Shown piece after piece: positions 43,405 to 56,600 of a DNA stretch of 64,000 nt. Made by a program: the position numbers and the translations under genes. The DNA comes from Lantana camara (lineage: Eukaryota; Streptophyta; Magnoliopsida; Lamiales; Verbenaceae): assembly GCA_037501455.1 (NCBI GenBank), contig CM074859.1, positions 93,020,894 through 93,084,893 on the forward strand, written 5' to 3'. How positions within the stretch are numbered: position 1 is the stretch's first letter; each line of letters opens with the position of its first letter. The notes below the pieces were generated by a model. That model was not told where the DNA came from. It was given only the letters and a program-made list of their open reading frames with translations, and did no database searches.

Positions 43405-45250
43405 AATGCAACCCATTTGTATCCTTCCTTGAGTCAAATAAGTTGACCTAGTCCTAACTACTCTGATTGGCTTCAAATCCTAAAAACTATTTTAGATTTG
43501 ATTAGAGAAAATTGTTCTCTATAAGGCGGTCTTTTCACCTATAGTGAAAATTCGACCTAGGCCTAAACAAGGACAATTGAAAAGTGAAAGGAAATTCTCC
43601 AAACACTTAAGAGCAATTGTACTCCCTAAAAAAAACATGTTATAAAGTATAACACATTGAAAGAACAATTAAGAGCAATTGTACTCACTCATGAATGTGT
43701 TACATAATATAACACATCGAAGGAATTGTTCCATATTCGATCACAGATGTGTTACACGGTATGACACATTTAAGGAAATTGTTCCTTATTGGAATATGGG
43801 AATACAACAGTGAATAGACGTGGACTTAAAGTCCTCACTTAGGAGGACTTTGTGGCCACGTACACTCCCTAAGAAATGAGTTCTTAGTTCATTGATTGCT
43901 TGAATTGCTTCCACCATCATTATAAGCACCTTTTCGCTCAACCTTAGATGATGCTATTGTAGCATAGTTGATCAAATTGGTTGATAACTTAAGAGACCAT
44001 CCTTAAGAAGAACCAAAAGGTAATGATGGTTAGTTCTTCTTCTAAACCTAATGAGGTAAAGGCATTAAGGCCAAAGAAGAAGAAACCCTTAAAACCCAAT
44101 GAAGGGTGAACAAAGGTAAAGCCTAAAAGAAATGATCAGAAGTTTGGTTCAGTAGTAGTAACCTAGGGCACGGAAAGGAACTGCAGAGTGTATATGGATA
44201 CTCCATCAATCTATTGTTGTGGCAATCCCCATAGGATCGAAATTTGCTAGTCTTAAGTTGATTTAGCATAAGCTGTTATGCAAAACTCAAAGTATTGATA
44301 TTTCGAACATACAACGGGATAATATAAGTAAGTAAGATGACAAAGTTTCAAATGACTTTGGAACGTTACAAATAATAGGATTAGCAAGTTAATCATCTTA
44401 GATCATTTTATGAAAATGAACTCAACGATTTAACTTCCTTAGAATCCTATTGTGAAGGAAACGTTCCCGAAACCTCGTTTACATGAAACGAGAGATACGT
44501 CCCATATCGTGCATGGATTACGATCCATACTCATGATTTTGAACTGCTTAATGTAAGCACTAGGCAAAATCATCAGAGTAATCATTATGAATGCTTGTAC
44601 TTACTGAAGTACGAATTTTGAATCTTTTATGAAATTATTAGAATTTTAAATGGGAGGTTAGGAACCGTAGTAGTCATAAGAAATATGCATCTCAATTAGA
44701 TCGAGATAGCAAATATCTTATAGACTAATTCCTGGGTCATCTTAGAGATAATAGGATTATCTCTCAGTAAACTCATTTAAGAACATCGTAGTATTTTTAA
44801 ATGAAGGAACATAACCTTATAGGATATGGTTCATTCCTTGTTGAGTTTTACCAACTTACCATGATTCTAAACTTATGCTTCAGAAAAGGCAGTTAGGATT
44901 TTGAATCCTTCACATTCCAAATTAGTCCCTTAAATGCACTATGAATTGTGGCATTCAAAATTTCCTAATATTTCTTACCTAAGAATTTTGGGATTGTCTT
45001 CTTATAGAGGACGGTGGGAGTCTTCTTAAGTGAAGAAGACGGTGGGAGATAAGTTTGAAACAAGTACAAACAAGCTCGAAATAAGTTCAAGCCTATGCGA
45101 ACAATATAGACTTGAAACTAGTTCAAGTTTATACGAACAATATTTAGTATTGCTTTTGCGATTTTGTTAAACAAATGTTGTTTGTTTTAAAGAATAAATC
45201 TCTATTGAGTCTTTTATGTGAAATGACATTGTGAGATAAATGTTATAGGA
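43405..45250 (+). pseudogene. copia-3 gag, protease and integrase remnants
   Basis: Near 43405-43510 the sequence still parallels the copia gag start ('caacccatttgtatccttccttgagtcaaataagttgac', corresponding to NPLVSILESNKL). Near 44050-44120 a Lys-rich gag tail is visible. Near 44690-44830 integrase blocks equivalent to LRSDRGGEYL and LRDNGIIS can be recognised. Stops and frameshifts are everywhere and no ORF over 60 codons survives. Confidence 0.6.
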
Positions 45251-45256
45251 CATTAA

Positions 45257-46148
45257 CGACATGATTGGTATGAATGAATGGAATGAGGTAGGAAAGGAAT
45301 GAATTTTGTAATGGAATGAACAAAGGAATGGAATGACTTTATTATAGCATTGCTATGATTGGTATGTCAAGTAACAAAATTAGGAATGAAATAAAAATTT
45401 TAAAGTTATTTCATTAATAATAATAATAATAATAATAAAAGTGTATAATTAAAAATATTTTTATATCAAATATATATTTTAAATTTTTTATTTTGAGTAA
45501 CTATATATTTTCATATATAAATATATTATTACTATTTTATATCGAACGTGTTATATATATGACATTAACTATATGTACTATATATATGTGAGTGCGAGAG
45601 TGAGTTTGGGATATATATATACTACTTTTTTTATTGATGCATAGATTATGTATTAATTATTTATTAGATCATGTATTAATTATTTATTATATTTCATATA
45701 TTTTTTGACATTTAAAAATAAATTTTAATATAAACATCAAAATTCGTTCTTTATAAAATATTTGAATTTATAAAATTTTATAAATAAAATAATATTTTGA
45801 ACATATTTTTTAAATATATAATATATTTATATTTATATATTTTTAATATAATTTATTAAATTTTCAACGTGATTAATAGTATTTAATTTTTATTTATGAA
45901 AATAATAAAATATAATTTGCATTTAACAAATATGTAACGAAAATATAAAAATAATAATAAATTTTAAACATTGGGATTGGCTAATACCATGGGTGACCTA
46001 AGGAATGGGTAATCCCATGCTTGTGGGAATGAGCATTACTGAGGGAATGAGTATTCCTAATCATGTTTTGGTACCAATCATGGGTTTAGGAATGGACGCA
46101 GTAATGTCCATTCCATTCTCACCCCATTCCATCATACCAATCATGTCG
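45257..46148. mobile_element. 892-bp non-autonomous inverted-repeat element, 3-bp TAA duplication
   Basis: The ends are the perfect 17-bp inverted repeat CGACATGATTGGTATGA, and similarity continues inward (ATGGAATG). The flanks are TAA on both sides (45254-45256, 46149-46151). The interrupted sequence has an uninterrupted relative at 47328-47385 that shows the empty site with one TAA. A TWA 3-bp duplication is typical of PIF/Harbinger elements. The inside is AT-rich with a (TAA)n run and no transposase, as expected for a MITE-like derivative. Confidence 0.85.
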
Positions 46149-47810
46149 TAAAGGATATTTTGATGTAATCATTACAATCAAAACATAGATTATTGATCTC
46201 TATAGAATATTGCTATTATGATTCTTTAAAACAAATGTGGTTTGTTTTAAAGAATATACCTTTCTTAAGGAATCGTTCCTAAGAGAGAAGAAAGGTAAGC
46301 CCAAGACCTCAAAAGGTTTGAGAAACCTACGCCGTAATTAGAAGAAACGAACCAATCTGATAAATTAAGCCAAATTTAAGAGATAGTACACGTATGAAAT
46401 CTCCTCCGTCGATGTGTTCAGAACACATTCCTAGATAGCCCATAAGATGACATGGTTTTCACCATAAAAATCTTCTTAAATGGATATTGATCTTTTTAAC
46501 CCATGAGGAGACATTGTCAGATTTGGAATCTGAGCAATGAAAACAAACTAAGAAATTTTAAATGGATTCCATATAATCAAACTAAGTTTGGACCTTAGTT
46601 GAACTGTCTGATAGGATCAAGCTTGTCTTATCAATATGAGATTGATAAAGACATAAATATGGAACATCCATGAATTTCACATTTAGTGGGAGTATGCAAA
46701 AGGTTTTCCGAACTCCAAATAGTCAATTTACGAAATTGAATCAGGCTTCTAGGGATCAAATTATTTGAACTAGTGGAACAGTCAAACTTGTTTCACTTCA
46801 TAGATAAAATTCGAATAAGCGTGTATGACAGAGTTAGAGACTGAGTGTTCAACTTTTGATACTTTGCGAAGATGACATCCTTCTAATTGGCAATGTAGAG
46901 GATGACAGAAAAGTTACCAAATTCTGGTTAGGAACCATTTTGAGATGAAGGATCTTAGTGATAGATCCGACATTCTCAAGATAAATATCTATTGGATAGA
47001 TTTGAGAGAATAAAAGGACTATCATAGTCAAAGTACATAAATAGTGTGCTAAAAGAGTTTAGTATGGAAGATTCCTACAGAATTTTCCAATGGATAATGG
47101 AACATCTCTTTGGAAGAAGATGTGTCCTAAAATAACTCTGAGTAAGTTAGAATGTCCAAAACCCTTTTAATCAAAAGGGTGCAAAATGTATGCATAGTAT
47201 GTACTGACAAAGATTCACCTTACCACAAAGTGTGATGGGCCAATTTTAAATGTAACCTTGGAGAAGGTCACTGGACTACTGTGAAAATACCCTCAAAGTA
47301 CTTTAGAAGAAACGAGGATATGTTTTAGGACATTAAAGGATATTTTGATGTAATCATTACAATCAAAACATAGATTATTGATCTATGAGAGGCTACGCAT
47401 TCTGCCTAGATGGCAGAATAGTGCTTTGGAAAAGGTTCCAATCAAGAGGCACTATAGATTCGACTATAAGGTTGAATACTTAACTGTATTTAATACTGCT
47501 AAGTTAAGTGTTTGGGTAAGGAGCTCCATCTAATGGGTAGATGAAGTTCCTAGCATGAAGCAACACCATTATCATATTGTATGATCAAATGGATGGTTGC
47601 TCGGGTAAGAGAACCAAGACCTCACCAAGGGACCAAACACATGATCATGAATCACGTGAATAAGGAAAACGTATTTCCTTAATAATGTGTAAAAATTCAC
47701 AACAGCAGAGATTATAGCAAATCCACTTTGGAAACGCCCAAATTCAATAAGGCTATCAAAATACATCTTTGGAAGATGGAACCTAAAATAGACCTAAAAG
47801 GCTTTTACGG
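46149..47810 (+). pseudogene. copia-3 RT and RNase H remnants
   Basis: The RT catalytic region is recognisable near 46845-46920 (frame fragments FILCEDDILLIGN-like, where YVDD would be expected), followed by the RNase H region near 47370-47790 ('gaggctacgcattctgcctagatggcag', matching SGYIFCLNGG). Multiple stops and frameshifts. A 57-bp stretch at 47328-47385 repeats the sequence around the MITE insertion site. Confidence 0.7.
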
Positions 47811-48028
47811 GCAAGTGGGAGATTGTTGGGAATAGTGCCCTAAAAGCTTGTATGCTTTGGGACTTTTCCTATATCACAGGCAATCTTTGAATAATATACG
47901 AATGATTTTAATCATAGGCGAACACTTCTTATGTGCCATTACGTGTTTTGATTATTTCCATTACGTGTGTATGTCTAGAATTCCCCTAATCCGATGAGGT
48001 CGTTAAGAACTTTGTCCTTATGGGAAGG
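47811..48028 (+). repeat. copia-3 polypurine tract and start of 3' LTR
   Basis: GGGCAAGTGGGAGAT is followed by TGTTGGGAATAGTGCCCT at 47824. The LTR matches 34738-34943 closely and is interrupted at 48029 by gypsy LTR C after GAAGG. Its remaining part is not found downstream. Confidence 0.85.
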
Positions 48029-50974
48029 TGTAACGCCCCGTGTTTTCGTCATACAGGTACGCGCGCCACGCGTGTGAGTTTGAGAGTTAGAATTCCTTTA
48101 CATGCTTAATTGAGTAATATGTTTATGTGAATATATGATTTAAATGCTCACATAAGTATCTTGATTTAATTTCTTCCATTCCGTTTCATAACATATACAC
48201 ATTTCCTAATTCATACAATTTCTAAGCATGTTATATTTTCATGTGTATATATATATACTTGAAACTAATTTCATAAAATAAGTGATATTATATATATGCA
48301 TTTCATGCCTACATTTGTGAGACAAGCATATTTATATATATTATATATCAAATATCTTCATTACACTTTATACATACATATACATACAAATATATCTTTG
48401 ACTATTATATCATATATACCATATATTACATACATTATATCTTATATACATATATACACAAGAACACACATAACACACACAAAATCTCTACACACACACA
48501 AACCCTTTATTTCTTATTTTCTTCACACCCCCACATCTTTGATTCAAGCAAGAGGTAGAGAAGGGGAAGCCAAGCAATCATCATCTTCATTATTTCATTT
48601 CCTCCATCTCCCTCATCCTATTTCAAGGTGTGTATATAGATATATGTATATATATGTGTTCATGTGTGTGAATGTGTGTTTTGTTAGAGATTGATATGAT
48701 TTAAGTTTAGATTCTTGATCCTTGATGATATTATGCTAATATATGTTAGGATCTATGATTTATTTCAAGAATTAGTTATGTGTGTGTGTGTGTGTGTGTG
48801 TATGTATATATGTGTGTTTTGATTTGGTTTGGTTGAATTCATGGATTAAAACTTGTTTTAATGTGTGTTTGGTGTGCTATATCTTGTGTTTTGAGGTTTT
48901 TGTGAGTTGTTTTGGTTGGGCTGATGATTTGGGATGAATTTGGAGCCTTCCATTCGAGCCATATTTGATCCCCTGCTCTTTTTTCGGACAGAACATACCC
49001 AAACGGGCGTTTGGGTTCTCAGTTCATTCACCAAACACCCGTGTAGAAAGCTACTGCCTCATCCGCGCCTTTTCAAACGCCCGTTTCTGCTTTCAGTACA
49101 TTTTTCCAAAGGGCGTTTCTCTCTCATACGAACTCCGATTGACCTGATTTTTGAACCCAAGGAAACCTCTTGAAGTCTATAATACTCTCCAATTAGAATC
49201 AACTCATTATCATTTCTAATTTGTGAGATATAATCCATTCTGTTTCATGTCGCCACTTTACCGAAAGTCTGCACTCCTTCAGCTTCGGACCTACGTCATT
49301 TCCTCCTTGTTTGGAACTAGAATACGAGCCATATATAATTTTAAAGATCTAAATGTCTACTTTCATATACAACAAAAAAAACCCAATTTTAACTTCTATA
49401 ACTTAAGATATTCTTGTTTTACCACAGCATGTGCATTTTCGAAAATTGTCCATTTTCGTCAAACTTCACCAAAAACCCTCATATTGCAATCCTTTCACTT
49501 CCTTGGCTCCCGTATGCGACTTATATGAATTATATTCTTGATTAATCGATAATTATGCTCTTATTTGACACTCCTTGGTCTTTACTTGCTTAAGTTTGAT
49601 TTTTTGAATCCGTGCTTGATATATGAATTGAATTTGTTTGAGTAATTGAGCATAGGAACACGATCACACAGTTCCATGACATTATTATGCTTCATTACAT
49701 ATTGAATTATGTTATGACATGATACTCCACTTCATAAGAATTGCCGTGCGTCCTATTTGGTATCATATCCAGTCTTTTCTCACAAGTACACGTTATGCCT
49801 TCTCTTGTACAGTTCTTCTCCAGGGTGGAGACTTCCGGATTGAATAGGCACCCATATTACACATGTTCCTTGTCTCATGGTATTCCAGGTGAGGGTGTTT
49901 TCGTTCTAGATAAGTATCAAACCCTATAGCCTTTATGTGATAAGTTTTGGCCAAAACCTAAAGTATATATATATATCGTTTTCAAAGTAAAGTCATCGAG
50001 TAAATTCTTATCGAGTAAATGTTTCTCATGGATTATGAAATGAATTATGATAATTACGACCATGACTTTAAATGTTTGCTAGATATACACATCATGTTCA
50101 TGTTATTGGGTCCGGGGAAACGTGGGATTGGCGACCGGATCAATATCGGGCCGACGGAAAGAACCCTTGCACGTTGTAGCCATTGGGAATACCTCTGTGT
50201 GAACTAAGAGACGGGGAGGCAGAGTATTCCTGAGCCGGTGGTTACCATACCATCGAAGGAGCGGGTAGGAGTCATGATCCCCCGTCTCATACTGCACCGA
50301 TTATCTCCCGCGACTGGGCTACCCCTGGCGGGGAGAAAGAATTGGATGGTTCGGGTATGTAGGCCTGACCATCACCACGGACGAAGAAGGTTGGACTGTA
50401 TTGTTCCTGTTTATTTTTGAACCTACGAATGACTGACTAATTGAATGATTGACTCCATGATCACATTTTAATAAGTATTCTCTATTGATTGTATAAGGTC
50501 GGAGTAAGGATGGAGATTATGCACGCTCACTCGCCGAGCCTTAATGATTATTCATGAATTATGAACATAATGGAATTAATATGAATTAGTCGTAAAGACC
50601 GAGCATTGCTAGTCCTTATCTTGCCCTTCTCGGGAACTAACTTTAAATAAAACTTTGCTCAGGATTTATGACTCGCATGTGCATGTTTCTATATATATAT
50701 ATATATATAGCTCCTGCTCACTCAGTCTTCTAGAGACTGACCCCTCCTTCCCCACTTTTCAGTTCTTGCAGGTCTTGCTAGGCGGAGGTCGAGTTTTATT
50801 TCCCTTGTCAAGTCACTTGTACACTTGAGTCACATTTTACCTTGTATGATCTAATGGAAATCCCTTTATGTATTTAGGCCTGTGTGCCAATTATGAATTA
50901 TTATTGATTATTGATTCGGGACAAGTTGCATGCGTAGTTGAACCCGTTGTGCCAATTATGAATTTTTATTTTTA
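48029..50974 (+). mobile_element. gypsy LTR C, 5' portion
   Basis: Starts TGTAACGCCCCG, the same start as solo LTR A, inserted in the copia-3 LTR. It shares landmarks with A: 'cttgtacagttc' near 49810, 'gactggg' and 'gaagaagg' near 50380, 'cagtcttctagagactgac' near 50735, and 'cttgcaggt...ctaggcgg' near 50770. The terminal part is replaced at about 50975 by a different LTR. CT/CA/TA/TG simple repeats occur at 48240-48500 and 48780-48802. The ORF at 48296-48694 overlaps simple repeats and is not convincing. Confidence 0.7.
48999..49118. repeat. palindrome array C (four sites)
   Basis: 48999-49014 (CCAAA-CGGGCG-TTTGG, perfect arms), 49031-49046 (CCAAA-CACCCG-TGTAG), 49075-49086 (AAA-CGCCCG-TTT) and 49108-49118 (AAA-GGGCG-TTT). 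The arms are A/T-type, unlike the GC arms of A and D. Confidence 0.8.
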
Positions 50975-52724
50975 AAGAAAATTCTCCGTCGGCGAAATAT
51001 ATTTCCATCGGTGAATCTTTTTTACCTTTGAGAATATAGCCATAACGTTCCTCGATTTTTTCTACATTTTTGAAGAACTTTTTGACCTTCGAATCATACT
51101 CTAAGTATTTATTTCATAATTAAATCAATTTTCGAAATTTAAAAAAATCCTATCTTCCGAAGCTTATAACTTTTAAACCGTACGTCCGATTTTGACCCGT
51201 GAGTAACCGTTTCAAAGGTAATTTTATTTTCTAACTCTTGGGAACTTTTTCAGCTACTAAAATACGCAGGAGAAAGGTGAAATTACCAGATTACTCCTGC
51301 TGTAACAATTATACTAAAGAGCAAACCTGTTTATGAAATTTTCAAGAAATACCCCACCTAAGTCCCTAGAATAAATAATATTTGCACAAAGGTCCCTAGG
51401 TACAACTATAATTAAGTGTGTTGGGCTCTCATTTTTGCTCACACCGTTCTCTCTCTCACCCCCCTAGGTTCGAACCATCCCCCCTTTGTAAGGTTAGATT
51501 TTCTTATTTATTTTATGTTACAATTAGTTTATTTTATGTTTTAATTTATTTATTAATTATGCTAGGTTTAGGTTTTATTTTATGCATGAATTATGTGATT
51601 TAATTTATGATTTAAATATTCATGAATTTATGAATTATGTTTCTTATAGTATAGTTTATTATGAAAGGTGTTACATAATTTAATTTTGTTACAAATTAAT
51701 TATGTGACAATTATTCTAGCATGTTACATGTTACATTTTGATTATTTTATGATCATACTTAGGTAATTTAATTTATTACATGATTTAATTTAATTTATTA
51801 CATGTTCTTTAATGTTATATTTTAGAAATTAGACTATAGTTCAATTGTTACATATTTATACTTGACCAATTGATAAATGTTATGGTATACATGTATAATA
51901 TAAGTATACATATTTGATTCCTCTATGTATAAATACGTGTATACTTTCGTATAAATACTAAATGTACTTTTGTATAAATACCGTATGTATTCTAGTATAA
52001 ATACCGCATGTATTCTTGTATAAATATTGTATGAACCCTGTATAAATACGTTAGGTATCCCCGTATAAATACCGTATACATACAATATATATATCGTATT
52101 TTTGAATATTGACCTTTGACCCTTGACCATTGTCTTTGACCATTGACTTTGACTTTGATCAATAATTTTGACTTTTAACCTAAATGATCGTTTCGAAGAG
52201 ACGAGTTCAACGGTCAAAGCCTTTTTCGAAAATTCTCAAAAACATGTTTTAAATTAGATTCCAAAGTTCAAATTTCTTTTCTAATTAGGGTTGTTTCAAG
52301 ACCCTAAAGAATATATTCTTAAGCCCCTAATACGAGCTTTCAATTGTTAAGTTTTACGCTTTCTTACTACTCTTGTGATTCAATACTTGAATTTCTTTAC
52401 TCAATCATGCATCATTAACCATGTTTGGGACTCAGTTCCTTAAGGCTCGCATCTACGATCATAAGTTGATTAATGACTATTCGACTTATGCCAACCTAAA
52501 AGCTTATGGATAACACGTAGTAAATGTTCTATTCTTAGTTAATTCTTTCTCTGGCATTAAATGGTATTACTCTCCTATGTACTGCATTACATGAATTCGA
52601 TTATGCCTTCATGCCTGATCCGGTAATGTATTGTCCGTTCACCGACGTGCCTTTTAGGTGCTAGGTCTCCTATCCACTCAAGAGGTACGACGGTGCAGGG
52701 TTGTGGCCCCTTCGGGGTGCTACA
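50975..52724 (+). mobile_element. gypsy LTR fragment F with intact 3' end
   Basis: A distinct LTR type, joined to C without its own start. It has 'cttccgaagcttataacttt' near 51155, a splice-like AT-rich part, the minisatellite at 51905-52090, a (GACTTTGAC)-like patch at 52105-52175, and the terminus GGGGTGCTACA at 52724. The next five bases, CGGAT, do not match GAAGG before LTR C, so C+F is a chimera, not a clean solo LTR. No genes. Confidence 0.6.
51905..52090. repeat. minisatellite around GTATAAATACCGTATG
   Basis: About six imperfect units of 22-33 bp built on 'gtataaatac(c)gtatgtattc' inside LTR F. Each unit contains a TATAAATA sequence. Confidence 0.8.
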
Positions 52725-52886
52725 CGGATACCATGAATGCCATGTGATAGAGCCATGAAACTCCAAATATCCTTCCATGATGCATATGAGAATGATCCTA
52801 GATGCAATGCGTGAACAATCCTTAAAGTGAGCAATTGGGGTTAAGTCTCTTCTTACTCAACCTGATGCTCTGATACCACCTCAGGC
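52725..52886 (-). mobile_element. gypsy leader with primer-binding site (minus strand)
   Basis: Primer site TGGTATCAGAGC (sense) at 52878-52867, eight bases after the end of LTR E, followed by about 140 bp of leader that ends abruptly at LTR F. This is all that remains of the body of the element that owned LTR E. Confidence 0.7.
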
Positions 52887-53685
52887 TATAGCGCCCTAAC
52901 CGGACTAGAACAAGAGGCAAGCAGTGCCTCAACCCCTACACTAAAGCACCTCTCAAGTAATGGTGTGATCCATCACTCAAGAAATACTCCAACGAATGGC
53001 TATCAAACTCAGAACTGTACATGTATAACGATGTGGCTATGCAGCGGAAAATTGGAGTAATTTAAAACTTTTCAAAACACGTGTGTGATGGCATGTAAAC
53101 AAAAAAGAACATATTGATCGGTAAGAGAGACTTGTCATGTAAGTGCATATATCATATTCACATGTAATTACCGAATTAAGAGAGTTCAACGTATCGGTAA
53201 CAAAGTAGCAGAAAGATTATTACAAAAATACTCAAGTATTCAAGAACAGAATTATAAGCAGCCATAAACATGCAGGACACAAAATACATTAATACAGTAA
53301 TTCCTGACTTGTAACAAAAGACAATCTAGAGCTTCAAGATACCTTTACATTGCGGCTGTAAGACCTGAAACCACGAGGCAAGAAAACGGGAGAGGTATTA
53401 GTCAAAAGGACTAAGTGAGGGAATACTTAAAAGAAAGTACTGAATTAAAGAACTTGAAGTGATACAGAACCTTTAAATACCGAAATGTGATTGAAGAACT
53501 AGAAACAATTTCAAAACTCTTTTAATGCAATGTTATGAAAGAATGCATGTTTTCAGAACACTTTCTTGAATGCTGTCACAAGCGTATACATACGCTGTAG
53601 ATGGTTCATAGTTTTCATAAAACGAGATAAGGGTAAAGTGAACTTTTACAAATATCAACCATCAATTTATAAAATAGAATTTGCC

Positions 53686-56600
53686 TATAGCGCCCGGAGC
53701 GACGAGCCACCACATCCCCCGCATCTAGATCCGAACCCACATATGAAATGGACGTCCATACATGAGTCCAAGTTTAAGCGAACGAGAACCTACACACACG
53801 CACTAGGCTAAGAGGGGCTAAACACTAGCAGAGAGCGCAAAACAGATATACAAAATGCGAAAGCAAGGAATAAAGCCACTAAACCTTAACAAAAGATATA
53901 TACAATGGTCATACGACCCAAAACAAATCCAATATTTACATCAAATGTTCAAACTTTATCAAAATACAACAAATACATATACAAGTCATAAGTATTCAAA
54001 TATGCAAGTATGAAATGCTGACTCAACCTACAATAGCTAGAACAACACGACCACGAACTTCCCCGCTTAGCTCAAGCCAACCTGTAACTAAAGGAGGGAA
54101 AAGAGAGGGGTCAGTCACGACTCGACTGAGTGAGGGGGCTAACGCACACCCACACACTATATAAATATAGAGCAGAGCACGTATTAAATAAAACATTATG
54201 AACCGGGAAAGGGTTTTTCACACCAAACCATTTTCGAAGCAAACTTATACATTTCATAATCAAACCAAAACACACTAGAGTTTAAAGCAAGCTCCTACCC
54301 CGTTTCATAATCAATAAATCAAACCAAAAGCTTGGCGAGTACGAGCACTTAGCCCTTACTCGTCTACAACGATTAAAGTCAAGAAACCGTAAATACATAA
54401 AACAATCCATCCCAAACAACAAAGGTGTTTCGGGAGTCAAACCATTTCCACCAAATTTACCAATACATATGGGGTAGCTAACCCACGATATGCCTTCCCC
54501 GGTTTCCACCGAGGGCTCAAGATATCACGCCTTCCTAATCTCCAACAGTCGCACGTGAATATCTCAAATGAGAGCGTGCACAGGGGTCATAACCGACGAC
54601 CCCACGGTTGTCCCGGGTCTCCCTTACTCACGTCTCTGGGGCCCAACAGTAACCACTTAACTCATTAAACTTACTTAACTTGCTACAGAATTAAACATAA
54701 CTTACTTACCTTATCGAGTATACCTTACCTTGCAACTCGGCATATGCTATACGCGTACTTCTCCGTGTCTTCTTTAACAATAAGATGTTGAGGTAAATCC
54801 TAGCTTGCGTGACAACACATGGTTTGGATCATAGCCTCGTTGCAAAACATTTTCAAGCTTATATACGCTCATACATATAGTTTCAAAACATTTTAAACGT
54901 AAGATAAGGTCATAAACATATCATAAAGCACGTATCTAATATATAAAATTTATAGTATACTCACATACGGGTGAGGAAAACATCACATTTAGGCCATAGG
55001 TCGATTATCTAAAAGAAAGGTCCTAAACCTCACCTTATAACAAAACAAGACTGAAACCGGGCAGAAGAGTGAACGACCACCTAAACTCCAGGATCTTGCA
55101 CTTCCGGTAGAGGCTCTGAAGCAAAAGAAAGCAAGACCCAAGACTTAGACTCAATAATGAACCATATAGACGCTCGATAATGTTCATGAATGCAATGGGT
55201 GCAAATGAAATGCAAGAATGTATCACTTAGATCACTTAAATTCATAGCTCATATAAAACATATCATATCAATTCATAACCGTAATTCATAAAATACAACA
55301 AATAATTTAAATCACAAAATCATATTAAATAATTCAGGACTTAAATACAATACATATATATTATATATATAATACTTGGCAAATAATATAATATATATAA
55401 CCTGAATGTATTGAATATAAATCAGATGCAAATAAAACAATGATCAAGGAAAGCAATTAATGAAACACATGTCATGCATGCACACCCCAGATAATCAGTT
55501 TTTCTATAAGACACTTTATTATACTACATAATCAGTTTGCAAAGCTTTGGAAGTTATAACATTAAAACCATGCATAAGGAAGGAAAACAAATAAATTACC
55601 CAACGGACTGCACCCCATCACCTCGCCCGGGGAGATTTTGTTCATAAAAGTCCCCGACCGGGGACGTTTCATGCAGAAGCAATCTCCTTTACAAGTACCC
55701 GACCGGGTACTTTCTTGCTCAAAATTCTCCCCGCCCGGGGAGACTAATTCAGCCACGAAGGAGATGCAAATCAGCCCTGAATCTCATCCCAAACAAATAC
55801 CATCTCATTTATGCATGTACAGGTAAGAAAAGAGGCAGCAAATCAGCACATAAACTCCAAGAAATAAGGCCAAAACTGACAGCAAGTGAGGAAGAAGGAA
55901 AAAGGATCCAAACTCAAGAATATCTCTTCCAAAACCTTAAGAACATTAATGGTATCTCACCCACAACTCAAATACCACCAAATTCAGGTTCATATAACAA
56001 TAAATAAGGCATAAGTGATCAAGGTTATAGCACCAAATCAAGAAGAAACCCCGAGGAAGTCATGTAATTCAAATTTAAGCTTAAACCTAACTATTCATGT
56101 CTTGGATCAAAACTCAATTAAACATGGTTCAAAAGCTGAATTCCTTCGATGAAAATGATCATATATTCATGTAGATATCAAATATAAACTTACCCCTTGA
56201 AGATGATGGAGAAACAAGGAGATTGAAGCTCAAAATCTTAACTTGGTGAATAGACACGGGATTTTCTTGGTTCCTCTCCAAAGCTGCTGAAAATCTCTTT
56301 CTTGGCTTATGTGGGACGAATTGAAGGAGATAGGGATGGTGGAGCATTAAGTTGGGGTCATGTGGGTCCAAGTTTGAGGGTAATTGGTCAAGAATTGAGG
56401 GACTAAAGTGCAAATTAGTGAAAGGTGATCATAATGAGCGTGAGTCAGTTTTCCGGGCCAAATTTGGAGTATCAAACGGGCTTAGAAAAATATAAGGCTA
56501 GGTTCATTAGCTTGAAAATCTTGTTACGAGTCCGGCACCACTTCCCGAATTCGAAACCGAATTCCCGAACTCAAGGTATAAATTCTGGAACACAAGGAGC

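Larger units (their letters stand above)
34738..48028 (+). mobile_element. copia-3, decayed plus-strand Ty1/copia with nested elements
   Basis: 5' LTR 34738-35293 plus 39888-41465 (split by copia-2), primer site 41468, leader, gag to RNase H remnants, polypurine tract at 47811, 3' LTR from 47824 cut at 48028. Candidate 5-bp left flank GTATC (34733-34737); the right end is lost, so the duplication cannot be checked. All coding sequence is riddled with stops, so this is an old copy. It shares its leader design with copia-1. Confidence 0.8.

Noticed and set aside
48296..48694. 132-codon ORF
   Set aside because: Overlaps TA/CA simple repeats in an LTR; Tyr/Ile/Thr-rich low-complexity translation.
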